DNA from: Cyclobacteriaceae bacterium
GTDB taxonomy: Bacteria; Bacteroidota; Bacteroidia; Cytophagales; Cyclobacteriaceae
Reading direction: 5' to 3'
Assembly (NCBI GenBank): GCA_003565295.1
Contig: PXCO01000178.1
Coordinates: forward strand, 1 to 57,892
Length of the DNA stretch: 57,892 bases
The position numbers were made by a program, and so were the translations under genes. How positions within the stretch are numbered: the first letter of the stretch is position 1; each line of letters opens with the position of its first letter. The notes below the pieces were generated by a model, which saw only the letters and a list, made by a program, of their open reading frames with translations, ran no database searches and was not told the origin of the DNA. This document shows, piece after piece, positions 1-8,572 of this stretch.

Positions 1-1916
1 GAGCTGATTTGGTGATGAGGAAAAACCAATGGATCATAGATATACAGCGGGTGAGTGCACATCAGGAGGACACCTTAACTTTTCAAAAGGTAAGCGGATA
101 TGCACCCTCACCAAAATTCGGCTATTTTATCCAAAACCACATTGCCACTTTGGACAAGGAAGGAGAGTGGTATTACGATCCAGCAAAGCGACAGCTTTTC
201 ATGTTTTTTGGGGATAAACATCCTGATGATTTTCACATCGAGGTAAGCCAAATAGACCATCTTTTAAAAACCACCCTAGTTGCCAGGCATTTGATCATAG
301 ATGGATTAGCCTTTGAAGGGGCTAATGGAGACGGAGTGCATATCTCGGGAAATACGCAGGTGAAGTTCCTTAACAATGAAGTCCGATACTCCGGGTCTAA
401 TGGGATATTTGCACGGGACGTATTTTCACTTTCCATTGTGGGATGTTCCGTTGACCATTCCTATAATAGTGGGATATATCTTCCTTCTGGTAATAAAAGG
501 GTGGAAATATCCTCTAACCTCGTAAACCACACCTACCTTATGGAAGGTATGGGTAAGAGTGGTGACAATAATGGTTTTGGTATTTTCTCAATTTCTGATG
601 GGGATCTTATTTCCCGCAACCGTGTATTGAATAGTGGATACACAGGTATAAGTTTCAGAGGTAACTTGACCAGGGTGGAGGAAAATCTTGTTGATACATT
701 TTGTCTGGTGAAGAACGACGGTGCGGGAATTTATTCCTATACAGGAGGAAGGGGGACGGTCTTTCAAGGCCGGGTGGTGAGCAATAATATAGTGAGAAAC
801 GGGGTGGGTGCGGAATTTGGATTTGATCTTTCGAGTACATACGTCCCACCTCCGGTAGAGGGTATTTACCTGGATGACAATGCTACAGGGGTTCATCTTC
901 TAAGCAATCAAGTTTTTGATGTACATAGCCGGGGAATTTTTATACATAATGCCAGGGATATTGTGATCGAAAAAAATTTAGTGTTCAATGCAAAATACCT
1001 CTTGTATTTGGCCAATGATGGAAGGGGAGGGGATCTGTCTAATCTTCAAATTAAGGAAAATCATTTGGTGTCCAAATACCCGGATCAGGCTCACTTTTGG
1101 ATAAGAGACAAAAAAAGCAATATTTTCAAATTAGGACAAATTAATAGAAATCACTTTATTCATCCATTAGGGTCCACTGTTATTTTTCATGTCCAAGACA
1201 CTGAAAGTGGGAATTTCCAGGGATTTAGTCTGCAAGGATGGCAAGACGAGTTTTCCCATGACCGGGAATCCCATAGTCTTACCCAGCTATTCCCGATTGA
1301 AAAATTTGTTACGACAATTGGAAGTAATCTTTATAAAGACGGAGAATTCAAAACATCAATTGACGGGGTTTCTTCCGCTGCTGGTTGTATAGTGAAATGG
1401 GTGGAGGATGTCGGTACAGGTGAAGGGTTTGTGGAAGTCACCCCTCAACGAGTCCCTTTTGCGTTCAAAGTGGGGGTTGGTGAGATCAAGTCAGATAACG
1501 CATACTTACTTGAAATTGGATTCAGGCCTACCAAAGAAATAACAAGGTTAAATGCATTTTTGCGAAAAGAGGCCGCTCCATATACACGTTTATCCTCCAC
1601 ATCCTCAATTTCTGTTTCCAAGGACAAATTTTTGATTAAAGCCATTTTTAATAACCCTACCAATGAAGAAGACGCTGTGGTATTACTGGAAGGTTTTGAT
1701 CAATCACCGATTCGTTTTGATTTTTTTAAATTACAGGAAATAAACCTAGATGCGGAAAAAATATCTAAGGTCTTTGAGGTCTATCACAATTTTTCGTCTG
1801 ACCCAAAAAACATAAACTTGCCTTATGGCTTGATTACCCTGAAGGGAGATCATGCTGGTGAGAAGGTTTCGATTCCCCCCTTTTCATCCATGATGTTTCT
1901 CCGAAAACAACCCTAG
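1..1916 (+). CDS. Right-handed beta-helix repeat protein, 5' end cut by window
   Basis: This is a secreted-type parallel beta-helix protein of the pectate-lyase/polysaccharide-lyase fold family; its substrate is unknown. The frame is open to base 3 with no stop. The residues before the first TTG/GTG/ATG (A-D-L-V-M-R-K) align with A-E-A-V-I-R-K inside the next gene, so the true start lies upstream and the listed start is only the window edge. About 630 residues are visible. They match residues of roughly 190-820 of the neighbouring 1626-residue protein, including the shared F-F-I-Q-N-H, E-G-I/V-Y-L-D-D-N and terminal I-P-P-F-S-S motifs. Unlike the neighbour, it stops right after the I-P-P-F-S-S segment and lacks Ig, malectin and T9SS tail domains. 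The repeats N-x-V/I-x-x-x-G are typical beta-helix coils. The paralogy is seen directly; enzymatic activity is inference. Confidence 0.85.
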   Translation, partial: ADLVMRKNQWIIDIQRVSAHQEDTLTFQKVSGYAPSPKFGYFIQNHIATLDKEGEWYYDPAKRQLFMFFGDKHPDDFHIEVSQIDHLLKTTLVARHLIIDGLAFEGANGDGVHISGNTQVKFLNNEVRYSGSNGIFARDVFSLSIVGCSVDHSYNSGIYLPSGNKRVEISSNLVNHTYLMEGMGKSGDNNGFGIFSISDGDLISRNRVLNSGYTGISFRGNLTRVEENLVDTFCLVKNDGAGIYSYTGGRGTVFQGRVVSNNIVRNGVGAEFGFDLSSTYVPPPVEGIYLDDNATGVHLLSNQVFDVHSRGIFIHNARDIVIEKNLVFNAKYLLYLANDGRGGDLSNLQIKENHLVSKYPDQAHFWIRDKKSNIFKLGQINRNHFIHPLGSTVIFHVQDTESGNFQGFSLQGWQDEFSHDRESHSLTQLFPIEKFVTTIGSNLYKDGEFKTSIDGVSSAAGCIVKWVEDVGTGEGFVEVTPQRVPFAFKVGVGEIKSDNAYLLEIGFRPTKEITRLNAFLRKEAAPYTRLSSTSSISVSKDKFLIKAIFNNPTNEEDAVVLLEGFDQSPIRFDFFKLQEINLDAEKISKVFEVYHNFSSDPKNINLPYGLITLKGDHAGEKVSIPPFSSMMFLRKQP

Positions 1917-2316
1917 AACTTATTTCAATCTGGAACGGACCGGGCATGTACTTTAACCATCTAAAACATTAGGTGATTTATTTTTTCCCTTCCCACATTC
2001 GTGTGTAAAATGGTTACCATCAATTTATTTCATACAAAAAACATATTTAATATAATCAATTTTCGATTGTAATATTTTTATAAATAATTCTCATAATTAA
2101 TCTCCCTTTCACTTGTAATTAAGAATTTTTGGCTATTTATTACCCAAACAAACAATATGAAATGGTATTTCATTTTGATTAATACAAATATCAAAAAATA
2201 ATATTTGTAAAACTGAAATACGGATTATTTCTTATAAAAATCAAAAATATCGGGATTAAATGATGTCCTGAATCATGATTAAGGGAAGGATCAGTGCATT
2301 AGGAAAAATTTAAATT
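1917..2316. other. AT-rich intergenic region upstream of the large beta-helix gene
   Basis: These 400 bases carry no credible gene. They hold two perfect inverted repeats: ATGAAAT-GGT-ATTTCAT (about 2157-2173) and TACAAATAT-N9-ATATTTGTA (2183-2209). The second overlaps the candidate -7 promoter element. The rest is AT-rich without clear signals. Confidence 0.5.
2173..2207 (+). promoter_or_regulatory. Candidate Bacteroidota promoter with overlapping palindrome
   Basis: TTTTG (2173-2177) is followed after 22 bases by AATATTTG (2200-2207), one mismatch from the Bacteroidota -7 consensus TAnnTTTG. The -7 box lies in the right arm of a 9-base inverted repeat (2183-2191 and 2201-2209), so a repressor or activator site is possible. 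The predicted leader is about 105 bases. Confidence 0.4.
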
Positions 2317-5300
2317 ATGAGAAGGATGGAAAAAGTTTTTATGAAAATCATTTTTGGAGTAGGGATGATTTTTTTGCTTGGCGAAGCAATGGCTGCAGAT
2401 TATTATTTTTCTACAGCTATAGGAGATGACAACAGGAGCGCCACTCAAGCGCAAAATCCAAGCACCCCATGGAGATCGGTGGAAAAGTTGAACCAGGTTT
2501 TCAGTTCTCTTCAACCAGGGGATGCGGTGTATTTTAGAAGAGGAGAGATTTATTATGGGGAAATTAGGCTTTCCAGATCGGGTACCAGAAGCAATCCAAT
2601 TAAGATTGGAGCATATGGAAGTGGGGCAAAGCCAGTTATTTCAGCCTTGGTTCCCCTGTCCAATTGGAGATCCGTTGGGAACGGTATTTTTGAGTCATCT
2701 AATGGCCAATTGACGGGTAGTAATGTGAACGTGGTTTTATTGAATGAAGCTCCCCAGGAAATGGGAAGATACCCGAACAGTGACAGCGAAAATAGGGGTT
2801 ATCTTACCTATGAGTCTTCCACTACTTCATCTCTTACCAGTTCAAGCCTTCCCGGCTCACCTAACTGGACGGGGGCAGAAGCTGTGATAAGAAAAATATA
2901 CTGGATTATTGACAGGCAGACCATTACTTCCCATAGCGGCAATACCATAAATCTTGCAGCTGCGGAAGGAAGCAGTTACCGACCACGAAACAATTTTGGG
3001 TTTTTTATTCAAAACCATATTAACACCTTGGACAAATTTGGGGAATGGTATTATGATCCTGAGGCAAAGAAAATGTTCATGTATTTTGGTAACCAAACCC
3101 CCTCAGCTTCCAATGTTGAAGTAAGTGCGAGGGATCATGTTGTCTCAGGAGTGGGAAGTGTGAGCCACATTGTCTTTGAGGATTTACAGTTGAAAGGATC
3201 CAATTCCCATGCGGTATCTTTAGTGGGTGGTATGAACGTACAGATAAAAAATTGTAAAATCAGCAATAGTGGCCATACAGGTGTATATATTTCAGGTACA
3301 CGGGAAATGCTCATAGAGAACAATGAAATTACGGACGCTAATGTGAATGGGATTTTACTCGGAGGGTCTGACAATACCGTTATTAGGGGAAACAAAGTTA
3401 AAAGAACCTATCTTTTTCCTGGTTTTGGTGGAAATGGTGATAATAGTGGTGCTGGTATTTTTACCACCTCAGATAATAATTTGATTGAAAACAATGAGGT
3501 GGTGGAATCAGGCTATATTGGGATTCGATTTGGTGGTGAAAATACCCTGGTTCAACAGAATTTGGTGAATTATTTCTGCATGACCAAAAATGATGGCGGG
3601 GGAATTTACGCCTACACCGGTGGAAGAAACACCAATTACACCAACAGGAAGGTATTAAATAATATAGTGCTTAATGGACAGGGGGTAAGAGAAGGCACCA
3701 ATATGACCTCCCTACTCTCAATGCCACAGGCTGAGGGAGTTTACCTGGATGATAATACCTCGGGAGTGGAGGTGAGAGGAAACACCATTGCGAACATTTC
3801 AAGTAAGGGGATTTATCTCCACAATGCGAGAGACATAAAAATCCTGGATAATATCATTTATAACAACAATCTCCAAATGTATTTCAAAAATGATGACATG
3901 GGGGATGATATCAAAGGAATTGAGGTAAGAGGAAACACATTTTTTTCTACCAAAACCTCACAGAATAATGTAAGTATCTGGACGAAAAACAACGACATTA
4001 GAAATATGGGGGTATTTCAAAACAACTATTATGGGAGCCCCTTTACAGATAATTTCAGGTTTAGGACCTTGGAGAATGCGGGTAAATCCAATCAAGTATC
4101 CTCCTCTTATGACCTTCCTGGTTGGCAGTCTTCTTATTCCTTTGATTCCCAGTCTAATATTCATCCTATAACCTTTCCTGCATATGAGATAAATGAGCTT
4201 ATAGGTGAGAATAGGATAGAAAACAGCACCTTTGACAGTAATGTTCATACCGTAAATTGTGTCGGATGTTCAGGGACTTGGGAACCAAACTCAAAATTGG
4301 ACGGTGGGGCCCTAAAAGTAAGTGGTTCCGGGTCTTTCAACACCACCTTCAATGTGGGGGAAATCAAAGAAGGACAGGATTATATCCTTAAATTTTCCGC
4401 GATAAGCAAAAATGAGATGCCCTTGATCGTGTACATGCAGGAAAGGAGCTCCCCTTGGCGAAGAGGAGCTGCAAATTCTACCTTGGAGCTAACGAGGGAA
4501 AGGCAAGAATTTGAGTTGCTAATCAAAGGAGCAAATAATTTGAGTAGTACCAGTTTACTTTTCCGTTTGGAAAACGTGAGTAATGCAGAGTATTGGGTGG
4601 ATAATGTGGAATTTTATGAGGCAGATATTAGGCCTACCGAAGTTGATTCAAAGCTTCATTTTGAATTTAACCATTCTAAAAATCAAATCACGAGTCCTTT
4701 ATCTGGGGAGTTTATAAATATGTCTCAACATCCGGTTGCTGGAAATGTAAACATACCTCCATTTTCCTCTGTATTGCTGCTAAGGGTCTCCGGTGAACAT
4801 TTACAAGCTGTACCTCAGTTGAGATTCGTAAACCCTACCCATGAATCCCAGATGATCACTGAAAACCTTAAGATGGAATTGGCAGTGATTGGGGATGAAG
4901 ATTGGGTATATGAAACCTCTTTTTATTGTGGTGAGAAGTTAGTCGGGCAACAAAATTCCGGCAACCTGACCTACACTTGGAAAGATGTACCCGAAGGGAA
5001 ACACGATATTCATGCAATCGGTAAGAACAAATCTGGACAAACCTGTTATTCAGATACTGTTTCAGTCAACATAGAACGTGAAAATATTCCCCCAGTGATT
5101 AATCTGGATCAACCTGACCGATCGCAAACGCTGGAAGAAGGCCAGACTTTATCAATGGCTGCCACCGCGTTTGATGCCGACGGTGAGATTGAGAAGGTAC
5201 AATTTTTCGCCAATAATAATACACTGGCCACTTTGGACAAAGCACCATATAACTTTGAGTGGAGAAATTTGCAAGTTGGTGAATATAAGGTATTTACTAT

Positions 5301-7197
5301 GGCAAAGGATAACCGGTCGGCTGAAGTTTATTCCGATACTGTCATCATTACTGTCGTTCCTAAATCCATAGAAGAGTCTCCAATAATTAGTGATCCGGTC
5401 AAGCCAGGCGGTGGATATAATCTATTCTTAAACACGGGAAGTAGGAATAACACTACCTATGAAGGGGTGGAATTTGAAGGGGATCAAGGAATACCGAACA
5501 TTTTCTTCAATTCCCACACCTATCATTTCGGAGGGGCTAGCGATGTAACCCTATTCAAGTCCGAACGGAATGGGGGCAGTATGAGGTATGAAATTCCTGT
5601 CCCCAACGGTAAATATAGGGTGACTACCTATCATCATGAATTGTGGTTTGGGCTGTCTGGCCCAACCGCTCAAGCAGGTCAAAGAGTGTTTGATATCTCT
5701 ATAGAAGGTGAGTTGGTAAAGAAAGGGTTAGATCTATTTGTGGAATCTCGAAATAACCCCTTACAATTAAATTTTGAAGAAATAGAGGTTACTGATGGTG
5801 TTTTGAACATTGATTTTAGTGCCTCACAAAACCGGGCCACTATAAGCGGACTTGCCATCACACAACTTCTTTCTGGAGGGGATCAAATTGAGGATGGGAC
5901 TAATGATATACAGATTCATTTGAATGCTGGAGAAAGCCTTGATTTGGAATATAATGGTAAGGCCTTCATGGGCGAGTCGTCCAATAACCATTTTTTTGGC
6001 AGTTCATCTACATTCAAAAACTCAGGTGCTGGTAGTGAGCCATTTTTTCATGCCGAAAGGAATGCCGTGAACTTGGAATACGCTATCCCTGTGCCAAATG
6101 GATCCTATACTGTAGTTACTTACCATAATGAATTGTGGTTTGGACATGCGGGACCTTCGGCAGAGGAGGGAAGAAGAGTGTTTGATATTTCTCTTGAGGG
6201 TATCTTGGTGAAGGAAAACGTGGATCTGTTTGTGGAGAACAGAAACAACCCCACCTCATTTGTGTTCCAAAATATTGATGTGACCGACGGAATGCTGAAT
6301 CTCAATATGAATGCTACAAGCAACCGCGCAACCCTAAGTGGTATAAGCATAATGGGACAATCCAGTAGCAAGTCTATCAATGATTTTGCCTTGTTCCTTA
6401 ATGCGGGAGGCAACACCGAGGAAACCTTTGAAAACATGGTTTTCCAATCGGAGTCTTCTTTGGATCAGTTCCATAACGATAACTCTTACAGGTTTTCCAA
6501 TTTTAATGCTTCAAAAGAACGATTGTTCAATACCGAAAGAAATGGAGGATTGGTGTTGTATCAAGTACCGGTTCCCAATGGGAAATATACTGTTTACACC
6601 TACCATAAAGAACTTTGGTTTGGCTATTCCGGTCCCTCAGCAAGGGCAGGTCAAAGAGTTTTTGATATTAGCTTACAGGGTGAAGAAAAAATCCAGAACT
6701 TCGACATGTTCGTTCATAACGGCAACAAGGAAGTAGTATTCACTTTTGAGGAAATCGAAGTTAAAGACGGTGTATTGGTATTAGAAATGCGGGCAACTTC
6801 AAACCGCGCTACCATAGGTGGTTTAGCAATAGTGGGAGAGGACTACGTAGGGGAAATGAATGGTGCGAACCTTAGAGGCTATAGGGAAATGAATGTAGAG
6901 GGCATGGATGAATTATTCGGCCCAGAAGCAAGAGGCAAGGAAGAAAATTCCATTAAAATCTATCCTAATCCGGCAAAAGACCACGTGAACATAAGCTTGG
7001 GTATGGAAGCCAAAGTCACCAATATCACCATTCATGATTTGAGCGGACAATTGGTGCAGAGGGTAGACCCCTATCTGGCAAGAGATGGGGAAACCTTCAG
7101 CTTTAACCTTCAACATATGGCTCAGGGGGTTTACCTTGTGAGTGTATGGAGCTTTGATGAGGTGATCAATAAACAAAGGTTGGTGGTGAAACCTTAA
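2317..7197 (+). CDS. Secreted beta-helix/Ig/malectin protein with T9SS sorting domain
   Basis: A very large (1626 aa) extracellular protein, probably polysaccharide-binding or -degrading. The N-terminus carries a signal peptide; the ATG at 2341 (M-K-I-I-F-G) gives the more typical one, so the start could be 8 codons later. Domains in order, approximate residues: beta-helix catalytic-type region 25-640; a carbohydrate-binding-like jelly-roll 640-820; Ig-like 828-925; second Ig-like (P-P-V-I-N-L then D-A-D-G-E-I) 928-1018; three malectin-like domains 1030-1185, 1195-1345 and 1355-1505, each with V-P-N-G-x-Y and E-L-W-F-G; and a T9SS type-A tail from I-Y-P-N-P-A (about 1548) to the end. The tail implies export through the outer membrane by T9SS and surface attachment or release. 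It is a paralogue of the preceding gene with extra C-terminal domains. The hairpin after the stop ends the unit. Domain family calls are from motif recognition; substrate is unknown. Confidence 0.88.
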   Translation: MRRMEKVFMKIIFGVGMIFLLGEAMAADYYFSTAIGDDNRSATQAQNPSTPWRSVEKLNQVFSSLQPGDAVYFRRGEIYYGEIRLSRSGTRSNPIKIGAYGSGAKPVISALVPLSNWRSVGNGIFESSNGQLTGSNVNVVLLNEAPQEMGRYPNSDSENRGYLTYESSTTSSLTSSSLPGSPNWTGAEAVIRKIYWIIDRQTITSHSGNTINLAAAEGSSYRPRNNFGFFIQNHINTLDKFGEWYYDPEAKKMFMYFGNQTPSASNVEVSARDHVVSGVGSVSHIVFEDLQLKGSNSHAVSLVGGMNVQIKNCKISNSGHTGVYISGTREMLIENNEITDANVNGILLGGSDNTVIRGNKVKRTYLFPGFGGNGDNSGAGIFTTSDNNLIENNEVVESGYIGIRFGGENTLVQQNLVNYFCMTKNDGGGIYAYTGGRNTNYTNRKVLNNIVLNGQGVREGTNMTSLLSMPQAEGVYLDDNTSGVEVRGNTIANISSKGIYLHNARDIKILDNIIYNNNLQMYFKNDDMGDDIKGIEVRGNTFFSTKTSQNNVSIWTKNNDIRNMGVFQNNYYGSPFTDNFRFRTLENAGKSNQVSSSYDLPGWQSSYSFDSQSNIHPITFPAYEINELIGENRIENSTFDSNVHTVNCVGCSGTWEPNSKLDGGALKVSGSGSFNTTFNVGEIKEGQDYILKFSAISKNEMPLIVYMQERSSPWRRGAANSTLELTRERQEFELLIKGANNLSSTSLLFRLENVSNAEYWVDNVEFYEADIRPTEVDSKLHFEFNHSKNQITSPLSGEFINMSQHPVAGNVNIPPFSSVLLLRVSGEHLQAVPQLRFVNPTHESQMITENLKMELAVIGDEDWVYETSFYCGEKLVGQQNSGNLTYTWKDVPEGKHDIHAIGKNKSGQTCYSDTVSVNIERENIPPVINLDQPDRSQTLEEGQTLSMAATAFDADGEIEKVQFFANNNTLATLDKAPYNFEWRNLQVGEYKVFTMAKDNRSAEVYSDTVIITVVPKSIEESPIISDPVKPGGGYNLFLNTGSRNNTTYEGVEFEGDQGIPNIFFNSHTYHFGGASDVTLFKSERNGGSMRYEIPVPNGKYRVTTYHHELWFGLSGPTAQAGQRVFDISIEGELVKKGLDLFVESRNNPLQLNFEEIEVTDGVLNIDFSASQNRATISGLAITQLLSGGDQIEDGTNDIQIHLNAGESLDLEYNGKAFMGESSNNHFFGSSSTFKNSGAGSEPFFHAERNAVNLEYAIPVPNGSYTVVTYHNELWFGHAGPSAEEGRRVFDISLEGILVKENVDLFVENRNNPTSFVFQNIDVTDGMLNLNMNATSNRATLSGISIMGQSSSKSINDFALFLNAGGNTEETFENMVFQSESSLDQFHNDNSYRFSNFNASKERLFNTERNGGLVLYQVPVPNGKYTVYTYHKELWFGYSGPSARAGQRVFDISLQGEEKIQNFDMFVHNGNKEVVFTFEEIEVKDGVLVLEMRATSNRATIGGLAIVGEDYVGEMNGANLRGYREMNVEGMDELFGPEARGKEENSIKIYPNPAKDHVNISLGMEAKVTNITIHDLSGQLVQRVDPYLARDGETFSFNLQHMAQGVYLVSVWSFDEVINKQRLVVKP
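5415..6840 (+). repeat. Three tandem malectin-like domain units within the coding sequence
   Basis: Three diverged coding units of about 470 bases begin near 5415, 5905 and 6380. Each encodes an L-N-x-G start, a central V-P-N-G-x-Y-x-V, the E-L-W-F-G stretch, Q/R-R-V-F-D-I-S and a final N-R-A-T-I/L-x-G. The DNA of the E-L-W-F-G segments is still visibly similar, so they arose by internal duplication. Confidence 0.8.
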
Positions 7198-7203
7198 TAG
7201 ATA

Positions 7204-7236
7204 AAAAAAGGCTGTCCATTTAGGACAGCCTTTTTT
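7204..7236. terminator. Rho-independent terminator between convergent genes
   Basis: GGCTGTCC (7210-7217), loop ATTTA, GGACAGCC (7223-7230), flanked by an A-run and followed by six T. It serves the upstream plus-strand gene and, because of the A-run on the other side, can also stop the convergent glycosyltransferase transcript. Confidence 0.92.
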
Positions 7237-7371
7237 ATAATTTTTGATTTAATCTAGTGTTATGTAAACCAAACAATGGACAAATATCTCCCGCAGATAT
7301 TCGCAGTGGACCTCGGCAGTAAACAAGTTACTCTGCTGGTATCTGACCGTCAATTTATTCCTAACCTGACA

Positions 7372-8271
7372 CTAGTCATATTCGTTGAATGTAAGGTCAA
7401 AAACACCCGCGAAATGTCCAGAATAGGCAATGACCTTCAAAAACCATTTTATCCTTTTCTTTTTTGACCCCAGAAAGAAAAGTGTGGTCAACGTGGAAAA
7501 GAAAATGAAAAGAATGGATCTGGTGAAATAATACAACCTGGCAACTAGTTTATACTTTGACCGATGGATTGAATTTTTCACGAATGTGGTACCGTTTCTA
7601 AATCTTCTTTTCATTAACCAATTTAAATTTGCCCTTTCTAATGGCACATAATCATATACTATCCCTTCTTTGCAGAAGACGAACTTTGCGCCCTTACTTT
7701 TTAATTTCCCAAATAAATTGGAATCTTCCCCACCCGATAGACCGAATTTAGGGTCAAAAGGGCCTTCCACAGATTTTAGTAGCGAAGCTTTAATCAGGCA
7801 GTTGCCGGTTCTCATGAACCTTGTGGGTTCTCCTGACGCTTGTATTAATCTATCGAAAAAATCGCCACTTTTAATCCATTCTGGACACTCTTCATGATAA
7901 TAGGGCAATACCGTTCCGAAAACCCCGTCAGCCTCATATTTAATAAGACTAGAAACCATGTGCTGTACCCAGTTTTGGTCGGCGACACCATCATCATCAA
8001 TAAAAAGAATCAGCTCTCCTGAGGCCTCCTTGACAGCCTTGTTTCTCGTCATGCTGATGTTTTTAATAGGTTGGGTAAAATACTTGAGGTCAAGATTGGT
8101 CTGCAGTTTTGCTTTTTCAATGGACGCCTTTCCAGTTGTTTGTGGGTCATTATCTACTACTATCACCTCCAAATGGTACCCGACTGGAATATTTTGTTTT
8201 TCTAAGGAGTGAAGTAAATTAAGTAAAAATTCAGGTCTTTTGAAGGTGTTGACGCAACAAGAAATGAGCAT
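7372..8271 (-). CDS. Family 2 glycosyltransferase
   Basis: A GT-A fold inverting glycosyltransferase of the GT2 class, adding a sugar to a lipid-linked oligosaccharide at the cytoplasmic face. Seen: the N-terminal nucleotide-sugar strand with V-V-D-N-D (38-42), a D-D-D metal-binding triplet (92-94, the DxD motif), and G-G-E-D at 180-183, which fits the catalytic-base position of the family. A hydrophobic C-terminal segment (about 244-268) suggests membrane association. It is the distal member of the polysaccharide locus. The plus-strand asparagine-synthase-like gene and an intergenic region of 301 bases separate it from the main run, so it probably has its own promoter. Donor and acceptor sugars cannot be told. 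Confidence 0.88.
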   Translation of the reverse strand: MLISCCVNTFKRPEFLLNLLHSLEKQNIPVGYHLEVIVVDNDPQTTGKASIEKAKLQTNLDLKYFTQPIKNISMTRNKAVKEASGELILFIDDDGVADQNWVQHMVSSLIKYEADGVFGTVLPYYHEECPEWIKSGDFFDRLIQASGEPTRFMRTGNCLIKASLLKSVEGPFDPKFGLSGGEDSNLFGKLKSKGAKFVFCKEGIVYDYVPLERANLNWLMKRRFRNGTTFVKNSIHRSKYKLVARLYYFTRSILFIFFSTLTTLFFLGSKKKRIKWFLKVIAYSGHFAGVFDLTFNEYD

Positions 8272-8572
8272 GGTGATTTTAGTATATATTAAGTGTATCG
8301 GATAGCTTAAATAAAAACCTGCACAACCAGATGTTATTCAAAAGAATTATTTCGCAAAATTAAGGCAAAGAATTTTGAACGCTAACATTTCTTAAAGCGA
8401 ATTGAAGGTTTTTTCTGCTTAGAGTATATATTTGCGTATATTTGATTTCGTTCCCTCCAGGTAATTTGTGATAGTTATTCACTTTGAGTTTTTAATTATG
8501 GGGTGGTATCCATTCGCCTTTGGTCTGGGAAAGAACGTGTCGTTAGAGTAAATTAAAGTTATTTTTAGAAAA
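8272..8572. other. Divergent intergenic region
   Basis: This stretch of 301 bases separates divergent genes and contains no credible reading frame. It holds two copies of TATATTTG (8427-8434 and 8437-8444), which match the Bacteroidota -7 box on the plus strand. No convincing minus-strand promoter was found. Confidence 0.45.
8427..8444 (+). promoter_or_regulatory. Possible -7 boxes for the asparagine-synthase-like gene
   Basis: Two overlapping-phase TATATTTG boxes lie 130-145 bases upstream of the start. A TTG at 8402-8404 stands 22 bases before the first box. The long leader makes the assignment uncertain. Confidence 0.3.

Noticed and set aside
7276-7371. Possible dispersed repeat fragment (CCCGCAGATATTCGCAG)
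   Set aside because: This resembles a motif often seen between Bacteroidota genes, but only one copy is in the window and I cannot confirm a family. A 63-codon frame here (7276-7467) runs into the GT2 gene and is not credible.
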